Origin: Vibrio fortis
GTDB lineage: Bacteria; Pseudomonadota; Gammaproteobacteria; Enterobacterales; Vibrionaceae
DNA: 64,000 bases
Assembly (NCBI RefSeq): GCF_000695685.1
Contig: NZ_JFFR01000012.1
Coordinates: forward strand, 186,001-250,000
Direction: 5' to 3'
Numbering within the stretch: position 1 is the first letter of the stretch; each line of letters begins with the position of its first letter. Positions 51,675-60,777 of the stretch are shown here, piece after piece. The notes under the pieces are model-generated. The model made no database searches, was not told where the DNA came from, and saw only the letters and a list, made by a program, of their open reading frames with translations. The translations under genes and the position numbers were made by a program.

Positions 51675-52571
51675 CTAGGGCTGAATCAGAGTTGTGATTT
51701 CGCTCTGCAACCAATCAGTAAACGGGTTATTGCGATTAGCTTGGTGAGTAAACAGGGCTAACTCTCGGCGGTAGGTGTCTTTTGACAACTCAGATGGCAG
51801 CTCGACACAGCGATACTCTTCACCTACGTGCGAGCGACACTTATTGGAGGTGATGTAGATAAAATCGCTGTCCTTGACGATCTCTAACATCAAGTTCATG
51901 TTGTTGCTTCGAAGAGCGATATGTTTATCCAAGTCGTACTTTTTAATCAGCATTTCCGATTTAGAAGGCTGAATATACCCAGGTATCATATTGATACATA
52001 ATGGGTATTTCATAACATCCTCCAGTGCATTGCCTTGCAAAGGGTGATCTTTGCGTAGCACTAGCATGAACTTATCAAACCCCACAGGCCGTTCGGCAAG
52101 AGTTTTATTGACCTCCATCGGCAGGTAACTCACACCCCAGCTAGTGCGATTGGTTTCCAAGGTTTGCACACCATTATCCAGCCACGGAGAGCACTGAAAG
52201 GTGACATGTGGTGCGGCTTTGGTCAGCGTCTTCATCAGTGGAACCCCAATCGGCACAAGCAGTGGCGTGGGCAGCATGATTTGCAGTTCACCTTTGAGGT
52301 CGCTGAGGCTCCACTCTTTATCGGGAACATACAGATCATCGATTTGCTCCAATAAGGAAGGCAAGCTCTCAATCAGCTTCAAACATTTAGGGGTAGGCTC
52401 AAGGCGAGCTTTATCTCTGACAAACAGTTCATCATCAAACTGCTCCCTTAACTTACGCAGCATCACACTAATGGTTGGCTGACTCACGTTCAGTGCTTTC
52501 GCAGCCGTCACCGTTTGGCGCGTCTCGTTGAGCACCAGTATCAGTCGCAGCAAGTTAAGGTCTTTGGTCAT
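51675..52571 (-). CDS. LysR-family regulator of the sulfatase locus
   Basis: 298-residue regulator. Winged helix: MTKDLNLLRLILVLNETRQTVTAAKALNVSQPTISVMLRKLR. The effector domain follows from GELQIMLPTPLLVPIGVPL. It resembles the NodD/NahR-type branch in layout, whose effectors are often aromatic. The start is taken at the ATG 52571; a GTG four codons earlier is possible. It is located between the sulfatase and its maturase on the same strand, so it is the natural regulator of the locus. Confidence 0.87.
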   Translation of the reverse strand: MTKDLNLLRLILVLNETRQTVTAAKALNVSQPTISVMLRKLREQFDDELFVRDKARLEPTPKCLKLIESLPSLLEQIDDLYVPDKEWSLSDLKGELQIMLPTPLLVPIGVPLMKTLTKAAPHVTFQCSPWLDNGVQTLETNRTSWGVSYLPMEVNKTLAERPVGFDKFMLVLRKDHPLQGNALEDVMKYPLCINMIPGYIQPSKSEMLIKKYDLDKHIALRSNNMNLMLEIVKDSDFIYITSNKCRSHVGEEYRCVELPSELSKDTYRRELALFTHQANRNNPFTDWLQSEITTLIQP

Positions 52572-52600
52572 CTTTAGTCGCACCTCATAAAGAAAGCGAA

Positions 52601-53755
52601 TCAGTTAAACAGAGGGAAATAGGCGGGTGAGTAGCCCTTTTTCATCGCCTCTACCATAGGTAATAGCTTAGGCAGTGCATGGCGGAAAAACATCTTATAG
52701 CCTTGGCATAGATGATTCATCGCACCGCCGTCTTGAGTTGTGGCAATGCGATTTTTTGGACAACCACCCTGACACATCTCAACAAAATCACAGCTTCGGC
52801 AGGTACTGTTTAAGTCGTGATACTTGTTGGTACCAAACGCGACTTGCTGCGATGACATCGCCATTTGTGCTAGCTTATCACTGCTCATAGAACCAAGTTT
52901 ATGATCTTGATAGCCAAAATGGTCACAGCTGTAGACCAGCCCATCATGTTCCACCATCAACTGCTGACCACAGGTTGCACTGTGATGGCACATCTGGCTA
53001 GGGTAACCCATCAAGATCATTAAGCAGTTCTCAAAAAACTGAATATAGACCTTGCCCACATCCGCAGCGCTCCAAGCATCAAAGAGGTCACATAGGAACT
53101 GCCCCCATTGCTCGCCCGTTAGCGACCAGTCGTGACCCGTTCGTCTATCCAGTTCGTGATCCATACACGGCTGAAACTGCATATAACCACTGCCATTTTC
53201 GACCAAGAATTGATAAATGGTTTTCGCATGTTGGTAGGTCTTATTGTTGACCACGGTGAGCGTATTGAACTCAACATTATGTTTCTTCAGATAGGAGATG
53301 CCACGCATGGTGCGTTCGAAAGAAGAGTGTCCGTTTTTATCGATACGAGCGATGTCATTAAGTAGGTTCGGACCGTCGATACTGATCCCCAACATGAAGT
53401 CGTGTTGAGCAAAAAAAGATGCCCAGCGGTCGTTGATTAAGGTGCCATTTGTTTGCATGGTATTGATGATTTGCTTAGTCACTTTTTTGGACTGCTGAGC
53501 AGCAACCGCAGACTGATAAAACGCTAGCCCTCGCAGCATGGGTTCACCGCCATGCCAAATGAAATCGACCTGTGTAGCCTGAACGGGTTGCGCCTCAATG
53601 TGCGAATGGACGATCTGTTCCATCATGCTCTGTGGCATCGATGATCGCTTGTCGACATCTTGTCTGTTTAAGTAGTAGCAATAGCTGCAATCAAGATTAC
53701 ATTGCGCCCCTTCTGCTTTGATGAATAGACTGAAAGGATGAGTTGATGCGTTCAT
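52601..53755 (-). CDS. Anaerobic sulfatase-maturating enzyme (radical SAM/SPASM)
   Basis: 384-residue radical SAM enzyme that oxidises the active-site serine (or cysteine) of a sulfatase to formylglycine without oxygen. The radical SAM motif is C19-x3-C23-x2-C26 (AQCNLDCSYCYYLNR). The C-terminal SPASM domain carries the auxiliary-cluster cysteines in YSCDHFG, STCRSCDFVEMCQGGCPKNR and MNHLCQGY. The D of CDHFG corresponds to the proposed catalytic acid of anSMEs. It acts in the cytoplasm before export of the sulfatase. Gene order with the Ser-type sulfatase makes the pairing convincing. Confidence 0.93.
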   Translation of the reverse strand: MNASTHPFSLFIKAEGAQCNLDCSYCYYLNRQDVDKRSSMPQSMMEQIVHSHIEAQPVQATQVDFIWHGGEPMLRGLAFYQSAVAAQQSKKVTKQIINTMQTNGTLINDRWASFFAQHDFMLGISIDGPNLLNDIARIDKNGHSSFERTMRGISYLKKHNVEFNTLTVVNNKTYQHAKTIYQFLVENGSGYMQFQPCMDHELDRRTGHDWSLTGEQWGQFLCDLFDAWSAADVGKVYIQFFENCLMILMGYPSQMCHHSATCGQQLMVEHDGLVYSCDHFGYQDHKLGSMSSDKLAQMAMSSQQVAFGTNKYHDLNSTCRSCDFVEMCQGGCPKNRIATTQDGGAMNHLCQGYKMFFRHALPKLLPMVEAMKKGYSPAYFPLFN

Positions 53756-53921
53756 ATTGCCCCCTTAATTTTGGGTCAACATATCAACCGCCAATCGTGC
53801 AAACAATAGCCCCTCGCGACGTCTCACCTCTGCACTGGTTTAACGCTAGTTGCCCGCCATAAAATCACAACCAAAAACAACAGCTTAATCAACAGAAATA
53901 ACGTATTAACAATCTTAATAT

Positions 53922-53930
53922 CGGCTATTA
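53922..53930. promoter_or_regulatory. Operator-like half-site upstream of DUF1254 copy B
   Basis: CGGCTATTA lies within the small palindrome TAATA-TCGGC-TATTA (53916-53930), about 64 bases before the start codon. It resembles the arms of the repeat before the sulfatase gene. Confidence 0.4.
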
Positions 53931-53993
53931 CACTCCTTAATCACACTTCCTCTTATGCTCTTCACCATAGACTTCCAACAATATAGGTGCTCC

Positions 53994-55394
53994 ATGAGAA
54001 AGCTGTTTTGTAAGAAAAAGGTACTGGCCACTTTGGTGTGTTCTTTGTCCAGTGTTATGGCGATGCCGTCTTTTGCTGCGCAACCTGCTACGCCAGAAGA
54101 GGAGCTTGCTTACAATTTAGGTGTGCAAGCATTCATTTATGGTACTGGACCTCTCACGGTTGCAGCTGTCAGACAAACCACCACTTCGGTCGATGTCGCC
54201 ATGGACAATGGCATGGCGCCTCTCAATGAGATGGGTAAAACACGCGCTTTGTCTGGGCCGCAAGAGCAAATCGTGCCAACCGTCAATAACGACACACTTT
54301 ACTCACAGGCACACTATGATTTAGACCTATCCGGACCAATAGTGCTGGACATCCCGAAAACCGATAACCGTTACTATATCGTGCAGTTATTGGATGCTTA
54401 TTCTGAGTCGATTGATGATCTACACATCAAAAATGCCGGAGACCAAGGTTCAAAAGTACTACTGGTCAACAAAGGCTGGAAAGGTGAGGTACCGGACGGT
54501 ATTGATCGCGTCGTTGAATCGCGCACCCCTATGGTTTGGTTGATTCACCGTACTGGCGTCTTTGGCGAGCAAGACCTTAAAGATGCACTCGTGGTGCACG
54601 ATCAGTTCCTGAGTTACCCACTCAGCGAACTCGATAAAAAGCATACACCGGCGAAACTCAAGCATGCGAGTGGCGGTATTCCACCGATGGCAAGGCCTGA
54701 AGGGCTAGAGTGGTATGCCTTAATCGACCGTGAGCTCAGAAAGAACCCGATTCCAGAAGATGCGCCGATTGTTGAACAGTTTGAGCAAATTGGGATTGGT
54801 GGTGATACGCCGTTCAACCCAGAAGCGCTTTCCCCTGAACAGCAAAAAGGTTTGCTGCGAGCAATTGAGTCGTCTCAGAAGATCATTCAGTACGCTGGGC
54901 GCAGCATCGGCGATATTAACAATGGTTGGTCGATGATGTACGAAGGGGGGCGCTATGGAAACGACTACTTGAGCCGCGCGAGCATCAACCTTCGAGCTGC
55001 AGGGTTAAACGTACCCGAGCGAGCACTCTACCCAAATCGATACACAGACTCGAAGGGAGAACAGCTATCTGGCGAACATCAATACCGCATGACCATGCCT
55101 GCCGATGCGCCTTCGGAGGCCTTCTGGTCATTGACGATGTACGATGCTAAGAACCTGTTCATGGTTGAGAACTTCATTCAGCGCTATTCAATCTCGACCA
55201 ACCGTAAACAAGAGCTTATTTACGCGGAAGATGGCACTCTGCCGATCTGTATTCAGTACAGCAAGCCAACCGACCCAACATGTAACTGGCTACCAGCACC
55301 GAAAGATGACTTTTATCTGCACATGCGTCTTTACGAGCCAACACAAGCGGTACTCGATAACCAATATCCACTACCGCAGGTAACCAAGCTCTAA
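53994..55394 (+). CDS. Secreted DUF1254/DUF1214 protein, copy B
   Basis: 466-residue protein from the ATG at 53994 (AGGTG upstream) with a signal peptide ending near MAMPSFAAQ. DUF1254 part: VPTVNNDTLYSQAHYDLDLSGPIVLDIP and YYIVQLLDAYSES. DUF1214 part: YRMTMPADAPSEAFWSLTMYDAKNLFMV and DDFYLHMRLYEP. It shares domain order and key words (NNDTL) with copy A, but the rest differs greatly, so these are old paralogues or separately acquired, not a recent duplication. It is divergent from the maturase gene and is followed by a FadL-type channel gene after 101 bases. Confidence 0.87.
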   Translation: MRKLFCKKKVLATLVCSLSSVMAMPSFAAQPATPEEELAYNLGVQAFIYGTGPLTVAAVRQTTTSVDVAMDNGMAPLNEMGKTRALSGPQEQIVPTVNNDTLYSQAHYDLDLSGPIVLDIPKTDNRYYIVQLLDAYSESIDDLHIKNAGDQGSKVLLVNKGWKGEVPDGIDRVVESRTPMVWLIHRTGVFGEQDLKDALVVHDQFLSYPLSELDKKHTPAKLKHASGGIPPMARPEGLEWYALIDRELRKNPIPEDAPIVEQFEQIGIGGDTPFNPEALSPEQQKGLLRAIESSQKIIQYAGRSIGDINNGWSMMYEGGRYGNDYLSRASINLRAAGLNVPERALYPNRYTDSKGEQLSGEHQYRMTMPADAPSEAFWSLTMYDAKNLFMVENFIQRYSISTNRKQELIYAEDGTLPICIQYSKPTDPTCNWLPAPKDDFYLHMRLYEPTQAVLDNQYPLPQVTKL

Positions 55395-55495
55395 CACTGA
55401 AGAACGAACCAGAAACACCCTACCCCCATTACCGCAGCGACGCCACCCGCCGTCGTTGTGGTCGATCTCTCGCTAGACAACATGAGACTCTTGTT

Positions 55496-56608
55496 TTGAA
55501 AACTCCGTTAATCGCACTTCCTATCATTATGGTTGGTGTGCTCACCTCAGTCGCGCATGCAGGTGGCTTAAACCTCTCACAAATCGCGACGACCAAAAGT
55601 GTCGGCACCGCAGGCACCGGAAATGTCACTGCAAAGGATGCCTCTGCAGTGATCACTAACGCAGCCGCACTCTCTTCCATCGAGGATGACGCTTGGATAC
55701 TAGGCGTACAATATCTGGATGTAAAGTCGACCTTTGTACGCAGCGATAGCCAAGCAGAAACCACCGGCAGTAGCGGCTCCGTGTTGCCTCACCTCTCTTA
55801 TGCAGCACGGTTAAACGAACGCTGGGTTACGGGTGCAGCTTTACATGCAGCCGGAGGGATCGGGGTTGAATATTCTCAAGGTGTTGGTGCGAACCCAGCT
55901 CTGCTAATCAAAGAAAACAGCATCGCAGCGGTTAACCTCACCTCGTCATTGTCTTATGAGTTAACTGATACACTGTCGCTCGGTGGCTCACTCATCTTAC
56001 AGCATGCCTCACTCAAAACAGAAGCGATACAAGACCGTACGCTCGAAGGTGACAGCCTAGAACTCGGATTTGGCTTGAGTGTAAACCACCACATTACCCA
56101 TACCACGCAACTGGGGATCAGTTACCAAAGCCAGTTTGACCACGACCTCGAACTCGATAAAGCCAATGACTTTGGAGTCAGCTCTGAGTTGACTTGGGTA
56201 CGAGGCTTTAACCTTGGGGTACAACACGTTTTGAATGAAGACCTTGCCCTGCTTTTAAGCACCAACTTAGAGACATGGCAAGACTACGATGAGAAATACT
56301 CAACCACTTATTCGCTGGGTGTAGGCGTTGAATACACGTATGAAGATTGGTTGCTCTACACTGGCATCAGCGGGGATACCAGTCCATTAGACAGCCACAA
56401 CCGAGACGTATTATTGCCACTCGATCAGCAATGGCGTATTGGTGTTGGTGCCGAGCGTAAAATTTCCAGCGACTTGCATCTTGGATTAAGTTACCAATAC
56501 CAAGACCTTGGCAAAGCAGAGATTGATGCGAATTCTGGTCTGTTCCAGCCGACAGGCAGTTACTCAACCAACCGTGTGCACTTTATTACGTTGTCGCTTC
56601 GTCATTAG
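55496..56608 (+). CDS. FadL/TodX-family outer-membrane channel
   Basis: 370-residue outer-membrane protein. Starts at TTG with a signal peptide (KTPLIALPIIMVGVLTSVAHAGG); the next residues GLNLSQIATTKSVGTAGTGNVTAKDASAVITNAAAL match the family's N-terminal plug and the conserved N-P-A-like segment in altered form. The rest is an alternating-strand barrel that ends in FITLSLRH. Family members move hydrophobic compounds such as fatty acids and aromatics. The protein is somewhat shorter than FadL itself (about 420). The start is uncertain because the upstream ribosome site is weak. It would be the outer-membrane entry for the sulfatase locus. Confidence 0.82.
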   Translation: MKTPLIALPIIMVGVLTSVAHAGGLNLSQIATTKSVGTAGTGNVTAKDASAVITNAAALSSIEDDAWILGVQYLDVKSTFVRSDSQAETTGSSGSVLPHLSYAARLNERWVTGAALHAAGGIGVEYSQGVGANPALLIKENSIAAVNLTSSLSYELTDTLSLGGSLILQHASLKTEAIQDRTLEGDSLELGFGLSVNHHITHTTQLGISYQSQFDHDLELDKANDFGVSSELTWVRGFNLGVQHVLNEDLALLLSTNLETWQDYDEKYSTTYSLGVGVEYTYEDWLLYTGISGDTSPLDSHNRDVLLPLDQQWRIGVGAERKISSDLHLGLSYQYQDLGKAEIDANSGLFQPTGSYSTNRVHFITLSLRH

Positions 56609-56720
56609 TGTTCAACCATGACTTCTGCTCAATGATTGAGGCTTTATAGTTGAGGTCTCCAAATTAAAGATCAAAGTTTGAAGTCCTCCTCCACCAAAAA
56701 ATCGAAAGCTCTTAGAAACA

Positions 56721-56754
56721 AAAATGTCAGCGTGTAATACGCTGACATTTTTAT
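56721..56754 (+). terminator. Terminator between the FadL-type gene and the phospholipase D gene
   Basis: Perfect 13-pair stem AAAATGTCAGCGT / ACGCTGACATTTT with five-base loop and T-run on both strands. Bidirectional between convergent genes. Confidence 0.88.
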
Positions 56755-56771
56755 TCAATTAAGGCATTACT

Positions 56772-58304
56772 TTAGAGATACTTCTCTATCGGTAACAACT
56801 GTAGGAATCCAGACTGCGCGCGCTCCCATTGACCCGTTTCTGGTTCCGAGGTCCAGCTTTCATCACTGGAATGCCAACGCACATCGCCATCTTCTAGATC
56901 AAGGCGCCAACTATTATTAATGTCCATAGCTTCACTGATCGTCGAAGCCAATTCACCTGCCACTTCAGGGCTGTCGATCAACAAGATAGACTCTGTATTC
57001 AAATACGTTGAACGAAGGTTGAAGTTAAACGAGCCGATACTGGCAATTCGTTTATCAAACACCACGGATTTCGCATGCAGACCATAAGCCACATAAGGGG
57101 CACACTTTTCTGCATCTTTCGTTGAAGCTTCACATAACTTTGAATCCGGCTTCAACTCAAACAGATCAATGCCGTGCTCTAACATCTCTTGTCGACGACC
57201 TGCATAAGCCGAATGGTTGGTCACTAAATCATTGGACGCCATAGAGTTGGTCAACGCTTTAATCTCAACACCTTTATCATTGAGGGATTGCCACTTTGTG
57301 AGCTGTCCATCATCAAACACTAAGTAGGCCGACTCCAATAAGATCTCTTGTTTTGACTGTTCTGCCAACTCACCTAGCATCACAGCTGTCTCTTTAGGTT
57401 GGTCGGTTTCACCTGAATCAACCGGAATTGGTCGGTCATAAACAAAGTGCGCATCTACCCAAACCATCTCTTCCATTAGTTGGTCAAGAAACACATTCGC
57501 TTGCTCTTTTCCTTCCGGTAACGATGGATAGTTGACGTAGCTTGGCGTACTGAGTCCCTCTAATAATGATAGGTCTGGCGCTTGATCCTCGCTGAGCAGA
57601 GACACTGGGTAAGACCATTCGCTATTCCAATACTCAACAAAACTCGATTGGATTTCACCAACCACACCGCCTTTGACCAGCACATCGCGATCTCGGAAGT
57701 TGATTTCATCGGAATAATCAAAATACTCATCACCAATATTGCGCCCACCCACTACCGAGAACACACCGTCTACAGTGAAGGATTTGTTGTGCATACGTCG
57801 ATTTAGACGAGAGAAATCTGACAAGAAGCTGAACCATTTAGAGAAACCACTACGACTAGGGGTAGGGTTAAAAATGCGGATCTCGACATTCGGATGCGCA
57901 TCTAACGCATTCAATAATGGCTCTCTTTCATTTAAATTGATGTCATCTAGCATCACGCGAACTTTTACACCGCGATCAGCAGCGGCAAGCAATCGGCTGG
58001 CCAAATAGCCACCGGTGGCATCGGAGTTCCAAATATAATACTGAATATCGATGGTATATTCTGCGGCTTCAACCAGCGCCAAACGTTGAGACAGAGCATC
58101 CCAGCCTGCCTCTTGGATAACTACCGCACTATCGCCGACTTCATCAGATTGAGCTGGATGTTGATTACTCATACTCCAAAGTGCGCCTTGTTGTGGGGCG
58201 ACAACCAATTCTTGAGCATGATTGACTTGTTCTGGTAACGAAGAGCAGCCACCTAATGTAGCAATGAGTAGCAAAGAGACACTGATGCGTTTAAGCGCAA
58301 GCAT
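56772..58304 (-). CDS. Phospholipase D-family lipoprotein
   Basis: 510-residue PLD superfamily protein with an N-terminal lipoprotein signal (MLALKRISVSLLLIATLGGCSS). The two HKD motifs are MHNKSFTVDG with GGRNIGDEYF, and LHAKSVVFDKRIASIGSFNFNLRST. This is the layout of cardiolipin synthase-like and YmdC/ClsC-related proteins, though a lipid-anchored form may act in the periplasm. The start at 58304 is nine bases after AAGGA; the ATG at 58313 touches the ribosome site directly. Single gene, convergent with the FadL gene. Confidence 0.87.
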   Translation of the reverse strand: MLALKRISVSLLLIATLGGCSSLPEQVNHAQELVVAPQQGALWSMSNQHPAQSDEVGDSAVVIQEAGWDALSQRLALVEAAEYTIDIQYYIWNSDATGGYLASRLLAAADRGVKVRVMLDDINLNEREPLLNALDAHPNVEIRIFNPTPSRSGFSKWFSFLSDFSRLNRRMHNKSFTVDGVFSVVGGRNIGDEYFDYSDEINFRDRDVLVKGGVVGEIQSSFVEYWNSEWSYPVSLLSEDQAPDLSLLEGLSTPSYVNYPSLPEGKEQANVFLDQLMEEMVWVDAHFVYDRPIPVDSGETDQPKETAVMLGELAEQSKQEILLESAYLVFDDGQLTKWQSLNDKGVEIKALTNSMASNDLVTNHSAYAGRRQEMLEHGIDLFELKPDSKLCEASTKDAEKCAPYVAYGLHAKSVVFDKRIASIGSFNFNLRSTYLNTESILLIDSPEVAGELASTISEAMDINNSWRLDLEDGDVRWHSSDESWTSEPETGQWERAQSGFLQLLPIEKYL

Positions 58305-58313
58305 TAATTCCAT

Positions 58314-58712
58314 TCCTTAATGGTGGTTGATCTACAAACCCTAGCGGTTCCGGAGAGGGCAAGTTTATAAGTCCTTATTAATGAAATATATACCAAACTT
58401 TCCACTTTCCCCCACTGATTGCGCAATAAATGGGAGCCAATATCTCGACTCCCGTTGTTCCAGCGTACTTATCAGGCATTACTACGCCTGAGGAACAATC
58501 AATTTCAAGCTCTGCTCAACACCAGATCCGTGAACAAAGTCTTAATGACTCCGATATATGGCAAGGCGAGAAAAATCAATTCAAACCCGAGCAATAAATT
58601 ACCAAACCCCGAGCAAGATCTTTCAATCCTCTTAACGTGACCACTGCTAATCTTGTTACCAAGTCAGGCGAACACCACGCCGATTATCAAATACAAGTAC
58701 TGGAGAGAGACC
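58314..58712. other. 399-base intergenic region with a structured hairpin
   Basis: No convincing gene; a 73-codon open frame beginning at 58419 has no ribosome site and a composition unlike its neighbours. An inverted repeat TTGTTCC (58455-58461) / GGAACAA (58492-58498) encloses CAGGC / GCCTG. It could be a relic of a longer structured RNA. The last 30 bases hold the promoter of the aldo/keto reductase gene. Confidence 0.4.
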
Positions 58713-59678
58713 ATGTCTAAAGAGCTATTTCAAAACATCAAACAAATCGGTTACGGCGCAATGGGATTGGAAGGTTACTACGGCCAGAGTGACGACATGT
58801 CTGCGGTAAACACTCTAGTACGTGCGATAGAGCAAAGCATGATGATCGATACTGCGGATGCGTATGGTGCCGGTCACAATGAAGACCTCATCAAGCAAGC
58901 TATTGCGCAGACAGAAACCACACCTTTTATTGCGACCAAATTCGGTATCGTATTTGAAGAAGACCAAACAGGTAGCCAACTAGACACAGGTTGGGGTTTC
59001 CCATTGACCATTAATGGCACCAAAGAGTATGTCGCTCGCGCAATTGATAACAGCCTAGAACGCTTGGGCGTTGAGCAAATCGACCTGCTTTACGCGCATT
59101 ACCTAGATCCGAATGTCCCTCTAGCAGAAACTGTCAGTGCGATGGCCGATGCAGTGAAAGCAGGCAAAGTAAAAGCGATCGGTCTTTCTAATGTCACTGC
59201 AGAGCAAGTATTAGAAGCGAATGAGATCCACCCGATTGCAGCGGTACAGTATGAGTACTCACTGTTCCGACGCGAAGCCGAGACAGATATTCTGCCAGCC
59301 ATTAATCAGATTGGTGCAGCGCTGGTGTGTTGGTCTCCGCTAGGTGCAGGCTTCCTTACTGGCCAAGTTAAAGATTTGGAAGAGGGTGATTTCAGAAACA
59401 ATAACCCAAAAATGCAGGGTGACAACTTCACTAACAACCTGCAGCGCTTGGAAGAGATTAAAGCCATCGCGGCAGAGTATCAGGTAACGCCAGCACAACT
59501 CGCTCTTGCATGGTTGGTCGCTCAAGGTGACAACATCATTCCGATTCCTGGTAGCCGTAAAACGTCAAGAGTAGTCGAAAACCTAGAAGCCTTGTCAGTT
59601 ACACTAAGCCAAGAGACCTTAGACAAACTGGACCAAATCGCCCCAATTGGTGCATTTAAAGGCGCTACCTTGGTTTAA
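58713..59678 (+). CDS. Aldo/keto reductase
   Basis: 321-residue NADPH-dependent aldo/keto reductase. Family signature and active site: IDTADAYGAGHNEDLIK (Asp and Tyr), FIATKFG (Lys), IDLLYAHYLDP (His). Cofactor end: IPIPGSRKTSRVVENL. The ATG at 58713 follows GGAGAGA. Substrate unknown. The AraC gene 190 bases downstream is on the same strand and could be its regulator. Confidence 0.9.
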   Translation: MSKELFQNIKQIGYGAMGLEGYYGQSDDMSAVNTLVRAIEQSMMIDTADAYGAGHNEDLIKQAIAQTETTPFIATKFGIVFEEDQTGSQLDTGWGFPLTINGTKEYVARAIDNSLERLGVEQIDLLYAHYLDPNVPLAETVSAMADAVKAGKVKAIGLSNVTAEQVLEANEIHPIAAVQYEYSLFRREAETDILPAINQIGAALVCWSPLGAGFLTGQVKDLEEGDFRNNNPKMQGDNFTNNLQRLEEIKAIAAEYQVTPAQLALAWLVAQGDNIIPIPGSRKTSRVVENLEALSVTLSQETLDKLDQIAPIGAFKGATLV

Positions 59679-59705
59679 TAACTTGAAAATTGGACTCACT
59701 CATCG

Positions 59706-59731
59706 CCCCGACTGTACCTAGGCTGTCGGGG
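59706..59731. other. Hairpin past the aldo/keto reductase gene
   Basis: Stem CCCCGAC / GTCGGGG with a 12-base loop. No T-run follows, so it may be a weak terminator or RNA structure only. Confidence 0.35.
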
Positions 59732-59868
59732 GGATTAGACACCAAGAACTACTTGAATGCGCCAGGCTACCCCGACTCTCCATTAGCACGCAACAGAACC
59801 ATGGAGATTGCGAGAACAACCGTGATGGTTTTTAATGAGACAAATACTCAAATTACCCAGTGTGAAAT

Positions 59869-60777
59869 ATGAAATCTCAACTCCAATTCAATCAACATGA
59901 AACTGGCCAACTCTCCGATTGTGGTGATGTATTAGATATCGAGTTTTCAAATCACGCCCTCAGTTGGGATGGGATTGTGCTGGAAAAGGGGCGCTCTCCT
60001 CACTTCTACCCAAATAACGTCTCTACCCCTTATTTCTATTTCGCATTGGCGCTCGACAAAGAGCTGAGCTGGAAGGTCGGCGATGGTGAAAACTTAACAT
60101 CCATCAAAGCCGTCGCTGATGATATTTGGATCAACCCACCTAAGACGCCATTCACTCATGACATTTCTGAGCCTTGCCACTTTATTATTCTGGCAATAGA
60201 AGAGAAGCGTTTTCTGGAAAGTTGCCCACTTAATGTCGGAAAAATGAAGCTGCAGTTTTTGAACAACTACAATATTTCCGATCCAACCATTAAGGGCATC
60301 ATAGATCTGTTTATTTTAGAGGTGATGAACAAGGGACGTAATGGTCAAGCATATGTGCAAGGACTACTGGCGCTGCTATCCAACCACTACATCCAGAACT
60401 ACTCCAATTACCAAGACCTACAGAACCTTCAGCAGAGTGCATCAAAGTTCGATCAAAGTCAGCTTGATAAAATCGATCACTACATCGCGGAGAATATCGG
60501 CTCAACGATCTCAGTGGATGACCTTTCAGAGTTACTGCACTGCAGTAAGTTCTATTTCCTACGCGAGTTTAAAAAATTGGTTGGTGAAACGCCTTACCAA
60601 TACTTGTTGCACAAACGTTTGGAACAAGCCAAAGCCAAACTCATCGCATACAATCCCAACATCGCCGAAATCAGCCACCAGCTTGGCTTTAATGACCAAT
60701 CTCACTTCACACGAGTGTTTAAGAGCCAATATGGGATGACCCCTGGTCAGTTTGTGAAGTCAAATTCCGTTAACTAA
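59869..60777 (+). CDS. AraC-family regulator
   Basis: 302-residue regulator with a cupin-like N-terminal sensor (residues 1-180, DDIWINPPKTPFTHDISEPCHFIIL) and a C-terminal pair of helix-turn-helix motifs: ISVDDLSELLHCSKFYFLREFKKLVGETPYQYLLHKRLEQAKAKL in pieces and NIAEISHQLGFNDQSHFTRVFKSQYGMTPGQF. Its stop overlaps the convergent TetR gene by eight bases. Targets may be the aldo/keto reductase upstream. Confidence 0.88.
   Translation: MKSQLQFNQHETGQLSDCGDVLDIEFSNHALSWDGIVLEKGRSPHFYPNNVSTPYFYFALALDKELSWKVGDGENLTSIKAVADDIWINPPKTPFTHDISEPCHFIILAIEEKRFLESCPLNVGKMKLQFLNNYNISDPTIKGIIDLFILEVMNKGRNGQAYVQGLLALLSNHYIQNYSNYQDLQNLQQSASKFDQSQLDKIDHYIAENIGSTISVDDLSELLHCSKFYFLREFKKLVGETPYQYLLHKRLEQAKAKLIAYNPNIAEISHQLGFNDQSHFTRVFKSQYGMTPGQFVKSNSVN

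Noticed and set aside
53994..55394. Recent tandem duplication of the DUF1254 gene
   Set aside because: The two proteins differ along most of their length, so they are distant paralogues rather than a fresh copy.
58419..58640. 73-codon open frame in the gap before the aldo/keto reductase
   Set aside because: No ribosome site, basic and polar composition without pattern, spans a hairpin; more likely non-coding.
59690..59872. 60-codon open frame overlapping the AraC start by ATGA
   Set aside because: The overlap looks like translational coupling, but the frame begins with TTG without a ribosome site, contains a GC-rich hairpin and has no protein features.
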